64,000 bases of DNA. Source: Ascaphus truei. Lineage: Eukaryota > Chordata > Amphibia > Anura > Ascaphidae. Positions 21,991 through 33,400 of the stretch are shown piece after piece. The stretch is taken from assembly GCA_036426205.1 (NCBI GenBank), contig WSYH01000837.1, forward strand, positions 1-64,000, in the 5' to 3' direction. The number at the start of each line of letters is the position of its first letter. The stretch's first letter is position 1. Under the pieces are notes generated by a model that saw only the letters and a list, made by a program, of their open reading frames with translations, did not search any database and had not been told where the DNA came from. Made by a program: the position numbers and the translations under genes.

Positions 21991-23440
21991 TGAAATAAAA
22001 AAGGACAAACAGCGCACAACTCATAGTGTAGTATAATCAATTGTATTGAAAAAAATGAAGGTGGTAATAAATGAACGTACATCAACATTGAAAAATCAGG
22101 CAATACATGAATTATGGCACGTTACCAACTCCAGTCAGTGTCAGCAGGAGTCCTCCTCCGATAGATAATGCAGTCTAACACCTCCCGGTGGTATGTGATA
22201 TGGAGAGCTAGAAGCTAACACATATAAAGCGCTCAACTATTATAACAAATTTGTGACTAACCGTGCTTACAGTGATGGCTATTACAACATAAAATAAATA
22301 ATGTGATCAATATTAATAAATACGAAATATTAACCACTCTAACTAATAAAGTGAAAGAAATACACTACAAACTGTGTAGGTATTACTTACACATATATAA
22401 TCCCAACTATCTGATGGACAGAAATTACAGGATGGCAATGGTATGAGCAAAAAATGTCTTAGGCGCAGGCCCTGATATACAATACCAATCCAATAAAAAC
22501 ACAGTCCTTGGATTATGAGGAAGGTTAGGACAGTCTTGGTTGAAGCAGGACACTGACTATTGTTCACTCTATATCCATACAGTGTGAAAACAGAAAAAAC
22601 AAAACACCATTGTGCAGTACATATGAGACTGAGAGGCCCCCTCACCTCCTGCTAACTACTTACAATATAGTAATAGTCAGCGTGCATCAATTGGTATCTT
22701 TAGGGATGGGTCCTCTATGGTCATCTGATGTCAACCCTCAGATGCGATATGCTTCTGCCGGTTATGGATCCAGTGACCGCAGATTGTGTGACCTGAAAAT
22801 GATATTGTCTCTGTAGACCACCGGAACCTGGTATTTTGCCCTAGAGTCAGAGTGGAGAGGGACCTCAGAGTACGAACAAACAGATTCCTCAAAAGGTCTT
22901 GAGTTGAAAATATGAGATTTCAGGTGTCATAGATGCTCACTTGGTTGAAAATCTCAAATCTCAAAAAAATCTCCCCGTCGGTGTACTGGAAACAAGTCCC
23001 AGCTCCAGACCTCACACGGGTGCCTGATCAAACAGCTATCGGAAGCAGGAGGAGGGGGAGGGGGGGGAAAAGGGACACCTTGTAACATGGTTAAACACTT
23101 ATCACAACTTTTATAATTACATAACAAAATTAACTGGGAAATTTCTTTCACCACCCTTCAACGATCGGGTTTCCCGTACTGTAAACCGACCACGGACAAT
23201 TGCAAGTTGGATCTACCTAACATGAGGACTGGGACACAAGAGGTGCGAATACAACAAGGATATAAAATAAACGGTTTATCCCGCCTTTCAGTAGACCAAG
23301 ATCGTGTATGAATGATTAAATATTAAACTTTTTCAAACTAGGCAGGGGGGACTCCTGTCAATTACTTCTAGGAGGAGCGTATTAACTGGGGAGAGCCCGA
23401 GTGTCACGGGGTCTTCCCATGTTAGCCAAACAGAGCCAGA
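21991..23440. repeat. Unclassified interspersed repeat
   Basis: Begins AAAAAAGGACAAACAGCGCA, AT-rich, with many short frames and no recognisable protein. It ends element A, whose 3' part is missing. A purine tract (AGGAGGAGGGGGAGGGGGGG) lies at about 23047. Confidence 0.4.
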
Positions 23441-23769
23441 ACTAGTGGTGGCCCAGGCGTGTTATTAATTTAGGGTGGGATTGGAGTCCGCACCCTATGG
23501 CCATACACAGGGGGGGGGGGAGTGTTCAAGTCGGGCTTAAAAGTCCTGTCCCTTGAAAGCCCACTTCTGACCTGTGCTTGATGATAGCGTTCAGATCTCC
23601 TCGCTCTAACCGGGTATGTGCCCTGCGGTGGTTCTTTTCCTGGGCTCCCCGGTAGGCCTCTGCAGCTCCCCATCAGCTCTCCCCCACCTCCCAGATCCAA
23701 CGCTGGAGGCCCTCAGCAGCCCCTCCCCCACCCAGTGCGCCCAACATAAACAGGATAATGGCTCCCTCA

Positions 23770-25020
23770 TCCATCAGCGATCCAGCCACTGGCCTTGCCG
23801 GAGCGCCTCTCCCATATCTTCCGGGCAATTGACCCCCTGCCTCTGCTTTCTCGCACTACGGAGGTGGTCTCAGCAATCAAAAGTCGGCGTTTGTGGAGGT
23901 AGACGGGTCTCTCAACCTTCCCAGTCGGGCAGTTTGTTCTTCTGGGCATTTTGGCCCGCCAGTTGCTCTGAAGCCCTGATGAGGACCCCCCCGCGGCCCG
24001 GTCGCCGAGAGTCCGGCAAGTCCGATCTCTGTGGGGCCGGAAGTTCAACGCCAAGCTCGCGTGCGAATTGTGGCATGTCTTCCGGTCGTCTGATGGATAG
24101 TTGTCTGCCATTTCTCGTCACAATTAGCCGAAACGGGAATCTCCATCTGTAGTTTATACCTTTCTCTCTTAGTAGCGTAGAGGTTTTAACTCTCGGCGCC
24201 TCTCAATAGTTGCCCTAGCGAGGTCGTTAAAAATTTGTAGGGGTTCTTCTTGAAACTCGATCACGTTTTTGTCCCTGCAGGCTGTTATTATTTTTTCCTT
24301 AGTGGAGTAACTGTGCATACGCACAATCACGTCCCTTCTTTTTGGGTCGCTTGATTTGGGAGCCAGCACGCGCTGAGCTCGGTCCAGCTCCAGGTCTTCC
24401 TCCTCCAGACCGTCGCAGACACTCTTGAAAAGATCCATCAGATAGGGCCTAAGGTGGTCAGGACGAACCTCTTCAGGGACATTGCGGATCCTCAGGTTTT
24501 GCCTACGGTCCCGGTTCTCCTGATCCTCCAGGCTCTTTTAGGCAGGAAACCTCGGTGGCGAGGCGAATAATCTCCTCGTCTGCCTCTGTTTGCGCGTGGA
24601 GGGCCGCATTTAACCTGTTCTTCACGTCTGCTGTTCTCCTCGTGAGGCTGCCAATTTCCTCCTTGAGCTCGGAGGCCAGATTTTTAAAGTCCTGCTTGAG
24701 GGATCTGTATAATTTGTCATGTGAGGATGACAGCATTCCTTCCAGCATTTCCCCTAGATATGCTCAGGTGATATTCCCTTCTGCCGCGGATCCCTCAGTT
24801 AGCCTCCTTGAATCTTTTCTTTGAGCTTCAGCGCCATCTTGCTCGCCGGGTTGGGTCCCTGACCCTCGTGGCGCCGGCGAAAAATACTTGTTAACTCCCT
24901 TCGAGGTTTGTGTTTTTCCTCCCCGAGACATATTGGGGGTTTCTTCAGACAGATTATAGCACGTTTTGGGCCAAAATTTTTTTTGGGGGAAAGTTGCTTA
25001 ATTATCACTTTATCCATGCG
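23770..25020 (-). pseudogene. L1/Tx1-type LINE ORF1
   Basis: Minus-strand frames give a basic N terminus (24799-25017) and a coiled coil (LKEEIGSLTRRTADVKNRLN; 24503-24748). Next is an RRM-like part with DRAQRVLAPK and RDVIVRMHSYSTKEKI (24169-24438), then a C-terminal domain with FPFRLIVTRNGRQLSIRRPE (about 24050-24145). This order is the L1-clade ORF1 nucleic-acid chaperone. Stops and frame changes make it non-functional. ORF2 is not present. Confidence 0.82.
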
Positions 25021-25610
25021 GGTTCCTAGAGCTCTCTTCTTATGCTGCCATACTGGTCGCCGACTCCGGAGGCCTCCCCCCCCCCCCTGGGCTCAGCCTT
25101 TAATCATTTTGAATGAATGAGGGTCTGATTGGCCTTCTGTGGGACTCTTTTGCACAGACAGGTCTGTCTGAGCCCTTGCCCTGTGGCCTCCGTCTTGCCT
25201 CAGCAACACCCTGCATAGTAGCAGTGATCCAGCAGCTCTCCTCCATCCAGGGAGAGCTGATCTCTCTCCCCCTCAGTCACCTGATCGGGCGTCCCCGCTG
25301 TGAGCGCTCCGGGTCCCACGATCACTCCAGGCAGGGGGGACGGACCGGAGCTCTCCGCCACTGCGGGCCACCTTCGCCGTGCGCCCGTTCTGCAGTAGCG
25401 CGGGAGGGGGGGGGGAAGGGTACGTACCTTCCTCCACCAGCCGCCTCTCTCCGAGGGGAACAGTGCTGCTAGGTGGCTGGGCACTTCAACAGTTTTATTT
25501 TTAATTTTGGGGGGCTTTCCCTTGTTCCCTTACAGCCTTCATGACGGAGCCGAGCTGAGCTGCGACTTGCCAGCTCCACGTCCAGGCCACTCCCCCCTAG
25601 CAGGCCAATT
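25021..25610 (-). mobile_element. Probable 5' untranslated region of the L1/Tx1 element
   Basis: GC-rich sequence directly upstream of ORF1 on the minus strand, without a coherent frame. Position is the only evidence. Confidence 0.4.
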
Positions 25611-25700
25611 TTTAAGTTGATAATTTTGTATGGCCCGCGAATGATGTTATAAATATCCAAATGGCCCTTGGCAGAAAAAAGGTTCCCCACCGCTGCATTA
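25611..25700 (-). mobile_element. hAT transposon terminus
   Basis: On the minus strand it reads CAGCGGTGGGGAACCTTTTT, then GGGCCATTTGGATATTTATA, a terminus style I know from vertebrate hAT elements. The partner terminus was not found. Confidence 0.55.
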
Positions 25701-26097
25701 GACTATGGGATATAGTAATATAAAAGAGTACGCACCTACTGTATGCCCAATATGTGTATAGCGCAGCTACTCGGATAAGGTTCGGTGCATAAATCTGAAT
25801 ATGTTCAGTATGCAAGAGTACTATGGTTATTACAGATTGTATATAACTTAATGTGAACATTTTAGCATTATTGATATGTTTATACGGAATGTTGGGGGCA
25901 ACAATGGGTTTAGTTTGGGGTGTAGCCCCCCCCCTCTAAAGGGTTACTAGTATGGTTAGTGAGTACCGGGTCCCACTCTGTGTTGTCATGGGATCATGGC
26001 ATCACGGAGAGTATATAAGGTGAGGGGAAAGTTCGAGAAGGTTAGTTTCCAGCAGGACAAGAGGAGAGAAGCCTCAGTGAGAGTAGAGCAGAGTAGA

Positions 26098-26297
26098 TAA
26101 GTCACGTTGGTGATGTCTGCAGCGTCATTTGACGCTGCGATTTGAAAGGAGGTGGGCGGCAGCAAGGAGACAGGCGCTACAGCTAAGTGACTTTCTATTA
26201 GGCCCGATAGGCCTGAGAGCGCTGCAAATGTTTATGGGGGCTGACATTTTTGCCGCCCTAGGCTAGGCGCTAACGGCCCTCATGGGAAATCTGCCAC
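26098..26297. mobile_element. hAT-type fragment
   Basis: GCGTCATTTGACGCTG and terminal GGGAAATCTGCCACTG match the family at 5969-6133. Its terminus falls exactly where the Penelope-like frame is lost, so it probably inserted into it. Confidence 0.55.
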
Positions 26298-26606
26298 TGT
26301 CTCTGACATTATAGGCCTCCCTGGTGGATTGGTCAGGTATTTGTGGATTTTTGGTGGGTGATAAAATATGGGTGCTTTTGGTTGCAGAGTATCTAAAGAT
26401 ATATACCCCAATTTATTAATTATACCCCTTCTGTACCCATCTTTTAATAGTTTCCTCATATTACCCTGTATGCTGGGAAGGGGGTAATTTGTCAATATTT
26501 TGTAGCACATATCATCTCCTAATAGCCCGCTGCCAGTTTGACCACCTGTGTGATGCTGACTGCAGACATCCCTACCAACTAAACAGTGTAATAATGATGT
26601 TGTCAA
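26298..26606 (-). pseudogene. Penelope-like element reverse transcriptase fragment
   Basis: The minus-strand frame has KILTNYPLPSIQGNMRKLL, then RRGIINKLGYI, and the block IFYHPPKIHKYLTNPPGRPI. The PKIHK...PPGRPI motif is the N-terminal RT signature of Penelope-like retroelements. The fragment stops at the hAT terminus and lacks the catalytic DD and the GIY-YIG endonuclease. Confidence 0.82.
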
Positions 26607-26625
26607 ATCGTTCTTCGGTGGTAAA

Positions 26626-26845
26626 GGGGGTCATTTATCAAAGTCCTCTGGCTGTAAAATTGAGACAAATTTTTTTTGTGACAAAATACCGCACCAGGTT
26701 TATTAAAGAAAAAAATCCCACTGGGATCGATGAAGAGTATTTTCATCAATAAAACTGGTGCTATGTTTGCCCCCACTTGTAGCTGGGACTCCGGTGCGGT
26801 GCGTACCAGCCTGGGAGACTTTAATAAATGATGACCACCCACACA
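26626..26845. mobile_element. Palindromic MITE
   Basis: Termini GGGGGTCATTTATCAAAGTC and GACTTTAATAAATGATGACC form imperfect inverted repeats about 215 bp apart. Related wording (TCAAAG... CTGCAAAACTGG) recurs near 29210 and 34080. Superfamily uncertain. Confidence 0.6.
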
Positions 26846-27169
26846 CACTACCAAGTGTCCCAGTTTGCAGACGGCATACTGTGGAAGACTTGTTTAATTT
26901 ACTAAAGTATGTTTTTTTTTTGTATTTTTAAGTACAGTTTCAAAGTTTTATTTACAGCAGTTTTCTCATCAATTTCCAATACATTACTGTATTGGATTAA
27001 TCTGTCCTGGTTACGCCTTCCATTAGTCATTAATAAACCTTATTGTATTACAGTATAACAAAACAGCCGACAAACCAGAAAATGAGAATGCAAAACTGGG
27101 CCATGGTCACCTTACACAGCAGGTGCAGCCCTGGACATGAATGAGTTAACACGTGCAAACATGGCAGCT

Positions 27170-27480
27170 CCAGGTCGCATCACATGACCGGGGGGAGAGC
27201 TCCCAGTGGCCGCGCATGATAACCAGGAAGTGCCCGTGTCTGCCTGGCGCTGGGTTGCGAAGCGGAGGCCTCGTCCTTCACAGCCGCCATGAGCTCGCCG
27301 GCGCTGCGCGACTGTGTGCGGGAGTGGGAAGAGCTGACGGAGCACTACCAGGAGATCCAGGTCAGTGCTGGGCCTATACCCGCCGGGGGCAGGTAGCGGC
27401 CGCGCGCCATCCCCTCCCCCCGCGGTGATTGGATGAGTCAGTGGCGCTGGTAACCATGGAAACAGCGGTACCTCCAGAGT
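27170..27480 (+). promoter_or_regulatory. CpG-rich promoter and first exon of TMEM120A
   Basis: Locally GC- and CpG-rich sequence surrounds the start codon, in contrast to AT-rich flanks, as in CpG-island promoters of housekeeping genes. No TATA box is obvious. Confidence 0.6.
27289..27360 (+). CDS. TMEM120A: TMEM120A exon 1
   Basis: 24 codons, [20 protein letters not shown] and EIQ, starting at ATG 27289 and ending at donor GTCAGT, phase 0. Start of the coiled coil. Confidence 0.93.
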
Positions 27481-30400
27481 GACAGGAGGGGGCTCTCTGT
27501 AAATACAGGGACATAGTGACGCAGAGGCATGTCAGGAGGATCTATGGGTGGGACTGTGACCCCTCACCTGTCTCTGTATTGCGGTGTGATTAGCTCACCT
27601 GTCTCCGTATTGCGGTGTGATTAGCTCACCTGTCTTTGTATTGCGGTGTGATTAGCTCACCTGTCTCCGTATTGCGGTGTGATTAGCTCACCTGTCTCCG
27701 TATTGCAGTGTTACTATATTCTTTCACATGTCCTTAGATCACATCTTGCGATATTGAATATGGTTACATCGCTTTCTGTGCCATTTTATTGCACATTAGA
27801 TGACTGCTTCACACTTTACTATATTGATGCATATTGGTGTATTCATAGTATGTTAATGCATCACCTATTACATTTCTTTGATATGCAGGTTGTCTTTGCA
27901 GTAAAATCTATTGCCTTTGTTTCTATGGTCGTTTTAAGTGTTGTCCATGACACAGATTCCCTTCCAACCCCCTTGCCCCCATCATGTCACCACATTTGTG
28001 GTATTTTTCGCATTAAGAAGCTCGAAACGCAGGTTTTGGATTTATGGTAACTTGCAAGGCTTGAGTAAGCATTTGGCTTTTGTGCAATGTAGCACTTTTT
28101 CAGGAAAAAAAATAACAAAGTGGTTTAAAAAATAAATAAAATTTGACAATTCAGGTGCCCATTGACAGTCAGTATTACAAGGTCACCCTAACTAGCAGTA
28201 GTGGGTAGATTGGTAGCTATGAGTGTCCGGATTATACAATCCTTATGAGCAATTATCCATTCAATTCTACCTATCACACTGTTAACAGTTTGTGCACATT
28301 AGTTGTGGTTATAAATAACCTTTTGCTTTTATTACTATTTGAGATATAGTGTCTCATGTATTAAGAGATTGGGTTATCTGTTGGTTGTCTCCTCGCTACA
28401 GCACACCAAGGTGAAAAGGACCAACCCCTTCACTGCCAGAAAGCCCACAAATACATTTCTAAACGGTCTAAAATGTGTTTCTCCAACAAAGTTGTTAAAC
28501 AGTAAGCCAGAAAGAGCTGTACAGAGAACTCAAAGGTCTTTTTTTGTTCTGGAGGACGGGGATAGGCCCCAAGATAACTTTGCAACAAGTGCACCTTGGC
28601 CTCAATTAGGCAACATGTCATTTTTATTAGGGCACACACCCTCCCAGGATTTGTCTTTACCAAAGGGCACTTGTAAATTGAGTCAGAGCTTTGTAGCTGG
28701 CAGGAAGCCATTGGCATTTCCTCTGGTTAACAGAGCTGTGCTGATTTGAAGGATATGCCCATCTTACATTATTATTTTATTTGTCTACAACACAGAATGT
28801 ATTCAGACCTTGACTGGGGCTGCCACCTGGATATTAAACTTTTGAGGGTGATACTTTACGTGTGCAACCAAGATTATCATGGCTATAGCATGTACAAGAT
28901 TAACCTCTTTGCTGCCAAACGGACCTGGAATGCACTATAGGGCACATGGCAGCATAGGGGTTAATTGAGCATCTTCAGCCAGTGTTGGATTTTACATTTG
29001 GGGTGAAATTATTTAAAAGTTGGAATTGTTGGAAGTTTATCCCTCTTATCTAAAACAGAGATCTCAGTAAATGTAGATTCTTACATCTCTTATCCCAATG
29101 CACAAATGTAGTTTTGAAGGAAGCTGCTCTTTAAATCTTGAGTCCTGTAAGCAGCTGTAGGTTTTTCTTGTTCAAACATTCACACATGGTGAATTTTAAG
29201 GATCTATTGATCAAAGTCTGTCAGCTGCAAAACTGGGGCAAATATCAGTGTGAAAGAATTGCACCAGATTTAACGAAGGAACAAATCCCACAGCTTTCAA
29301 AGGGATTCCTTTTTCTTTGATTAAATCTGGTGGGGGGTTTCCCCCTACACTTTTGGAGTCTGGAGACATCCAGCAACAAATCAGAGAACCCGACAAAACA
29401 AGTTGGAATGCGGGACCTCCATATGAAGCTCAGCAAGAGCAAAGTGATGTTAAACAAATGTGTCAATTTTGCAAAGATCAAAATAAATGGATTAGAAGTA
29501 AAAAAACGGTCTACCCTTGCACGCAAATAACAATGGATGGGAACCTTTTTGAACGAAATCAATAGGAAAATTAAGATGGGATGGAGCGCATTTGGAAGAA
29601 ACAAGGCAATCTTTCCTGGGAACCTTCCACTGTGCCTTGAAGTTTTCAAGCAGTGTATTTTCTGCCAGTGCTCACTTATGGATGCGAAACTTGGACACTA
29701 TCTCATACGCTCGCAGACTTCATTCACTACAAATTTATGCTATCCTGTTTCAACTCTGCCCTCTCTCAGGCTAAACAAACCTACTTTTCATCACTAATCA
29801 ACACACACAAGTCTAACCCACGCCGTCTCTTTTCTGTCTTTGACTCTCTACTCAGACCACCCTCAGCTGCCTCCTCTTCTTCCTCCATCTCACCTCAGGA
29901 CTTTGCTGACTTTTTTAAGGAAAAGGTGGAGTCCATACGGCAGAACATCCCATCTGTTGCCTCCTCCCATCCCACAATGCTTCCCAACTCTCCTCCTGCC
30001 TTTCTTGACTCTTTTTCCGTTATCTCGGAGGAGGATGTGTCACTGCTGATCTCCTCTTTTCCCTCTACCACTTGCCCTCTTGATCCCATTCCTTCCCATC
30101 TCCTAAAACCTCTTGCTCCTTCTATAATCCCTGTGCTCACACAGATCTTTAACTCTTCCCTCTACTCTGGTACCTTTCCATCATCCTTCAAGCATGCAAC
30201 CGTTATACCATTACTCAAAAACAGCAAGCTTGACCCTATCTGTCCTTCTAACTATCGACCTGTCTCCCTCCTGCCTTTTGCCTCCAATCTCCTTGAACAT
30301 CTTGTATTCTCTCGATTGCTACACTTTCTCAACACCTATTCTGTCCTAGACCCTCTACAATCTGGCTTCCGCACTGCTCACTCTACTGAAACAGCCCTCA

Positions 30401-33400
30401 CTAAAATAACTCACGACCTCCACGCTGCCAAAGACAGAGGTCATTACACTCTGCTCATATTACTCGACCTCTCTGCAGCATTCGACACCGTGGACCACCC
30501 TCTTCTCCTTCACATTCTCCATACTCTTGGTATTCGGAACAAAGCTTTATCCTGGATCTCCTCTTACCTTTCCCATCGTACCTTCAGTGTCTCTTTTGCT
30601 AACACCTCCTCCTCCTCTATTGATCTCTCTGTGGGGGTACCCCAGGGCTCTGTCCTGGGACCCCTTCTCTTTTCTCTCTACACACTCTCTCTAGGTGACC
30701 TAATCACATCTTTTGGGTTTAAATATCACCTCTATGCTGACGACACACAAATTTACCTTTCAACCCCTGACCTTACACCTGCTATACAGACCAAAGTTTC
30801 TGAATGCCTCTCTGGAATATCATCCTGGATGGCCCTCCGCCGACTGAAACTTAACATGGCAAAAACAGAGCTCCTTATACTTCCTCCCAGACCTGGCCCT
30901 ACTACCTCCTTCCACATTGCTATTGGAAATACGATCATTTACCCAGTAGCCCACGCACGCTGCCTAGGGGTTACACTTGATTCCTCTCTCTCATTCTCCT
31001 CTCATATTCAAAACGTTTCTAAAACTTGTCGCTTTATCCTCCGCAATATCACAAAGATACGCCCTTTCCTCTGTTAATCAACTGCTAAAACTCTGACTCA
31101 GGCCCTCATTCTCTCACGTCTCGATTACTGCAACCTCCTGCTGTCCGGCCTTCCTACCTCTCACCTGTCTCCCCTACAATCTATCCTAAACGCTGCTGCC
31201 AGAATCACTTTACTCTTTCCTAAATCTGTCTCCGCATCTCCCCTCCTGAAATCCCTCTCCTGGCTTCCGATTAAATCCCGCATCTCACATTCAATTCTCC
31301 TGCTCACTTTTAAAGCTTTACATTCTTCTGCCCCTACTTACATCTCAGCCCTAATTTCGCGCTATGCACCATCCCGACTCTTGCGTTCTTCTCAAGGATG
31401 TCTTCTTTCTACCCCTTTGTATCTAAAGCTTTCTCCCGCCTTAAACCTTTCTCACTTTCTGCCCCACACCTCTGGAATGCCCTTCCCCTCAGTACCCGAC
31501 TAGCCCCCTCGCTATCCACCTTTAAGACTCACCTTAAGACACATCTGCTTAAAGAAGCATATGAGTAGCACTGGATAATCATGGACACATGACACATAAA
31601 GCTTGGCCCCCTGCAGACGCACTTACTAGTATTCCCTCCTACTGTCTCTGTACGTTCTCCCTACCTACCAATTAGATTGTAAGCTCCTCGGAGCAGGGAC
31701 TCCTTCCTTAATGTTACTCTTACAGTATGTCTGAAGCACTTATTCCCATGATCTGTTATTTATATTATTTGTTATTTATATTATTTGTTATTTATATGAT
31801 ATGTATTACTACTGTGAAGCGCTATGTACATTTATGGCGCTATATAAATAAAGACATACAATACACTAAATCCAAATATAATTCAGAAGTTTCAGACAAC
31901 ACAAAAAAAGTATGGAGCGATGTATGCTGGGTATTACCCGATGAGACAGGAGAAAGAATGAATGGCTCCTGGATTTTAACAGCACTGTAGCTCATATAGG
32001 GCTCCTAAATTTTAACCCCTTGGGCACGGCATACATGTCGCATGCTATTGGCTTTATTAATATTATTATTTGTTTCCCTCTGTGCAGTGGAGGAAATACA
32101 AAGACACTGTATAAAATAGGTACTATAGACCCTGCTGATATGGGTTTACCATGAAATGGTTTCAGGCTTCAAATGTTTTGGACAAAGGATTTAACTACAT
32201 GACCCATACTGTACTTATGAAGAAAAAATATTGAAAAAACATATAGTAATGTACTAACTAAATTGTTATTATGCATGAGCATTGGGGGCTTCTTTGTTTA
32301 TTGTAGTGTATACTTGGTCACTTTACCAGTGGCACTCCAATTGACCCAAACAAATCTTTAAATATATAATAGTGTGGGTCTGTGTTTTGAGCTTGCTAAG
32401 ATTGTGTATGTTTAATTGTAAATTGAAGGCGTTGGGGAAGAAGTGGGATTGTGCGGAGGTAGTGCTGTAGGGTAATGTGTAAAGATGGAAATGCTTCAAT
32501 ATACATCTGAAATATTTCCCCGACGATTAATAACAGAGCAGCCTTTGTTGCGACTCTGGTATTATTTCTAAGGGCGTCTGAGGTGACGTAAACATAGCTG
32601 AGTAGCAAACAGACCCCTACAGCAGAGATGCAGAGATGCAGGGGATGAGGTGCTGATGATACCCAGGTCTTTGAAGTTGTTTACCATTTCCTGATGTTCA
32701 TTCTGTCCACGCTGGCTTAGTGGACAGAAGCAGTGAAGGTGAAGCATGTTGGGGAGACTCTGGCCGCCTCTGCTGCGTCTCGAGTGTTGTTTCTAAGAGC
32801 ATCTGAGGTGATTATCAAGGAAGAGTACTGTAACGGGTACTCGCCACAAACTGGGTGGAACCGCGGTGCCGAGATGTCGATTTTGACAAACCGACCTGAA
32901 GCCGCGTCCGGATGCGGGACTTGTTGTAGTCATGGGTAGGAGAGAGCAGTGTAGTAGGAGAGCAAGCGAAGGTAGAGGAGTGGAGAGGTACGGATCATAG
33001 GGGCACTAGCTGAGGTTGAGGATTGGAGAAATCAGCATGGCCAAAGCAAGGTGAGGCGAGACAGAGTGCTTGCGACCAGCACGCATCACAAGAGATTATG
33101 CTCAGCCAACTACCTGGTGGAAGAGGCTGAGCCTAAAGAGCAGGGCGAGCCAATCGGCGTAGAGCTGCACAGCACGCAGGTACAAAGCGGGAGCTTGACA
33201 GGGGATGAGTCTGTGCCCGATCCTCACAGGTATTTCATACAATTCAAAACCAGACCTCCAGAAAGGAGATTCCCATCTTCTGACATTGCAAATAATCCAC
33301 AAAATAGTACTGCCTGCATTTTAAGACCACTGCAAGAAGGGGTGAACTCAGAAGTGTTTTTTTTTTTTGTAAAGCGCCAATATATTCTGAAGCGCGGTAC

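Noticed and set aside
23616..24152. 178-codon plus-strand frame
   Set aside because: Antisense shadow of the L1/Tx1 ORF1 C-terminal region.
27563..27717. CRISPR-like array
   Set aside because: The 31-bp units are contiguous with no spacers, in a vertebrate intron.
28339..28749. 136-codon frame in TMEM120A intron 1
   Set aside because: No motif and no matching splice signals; length is within chance for this much sequence.
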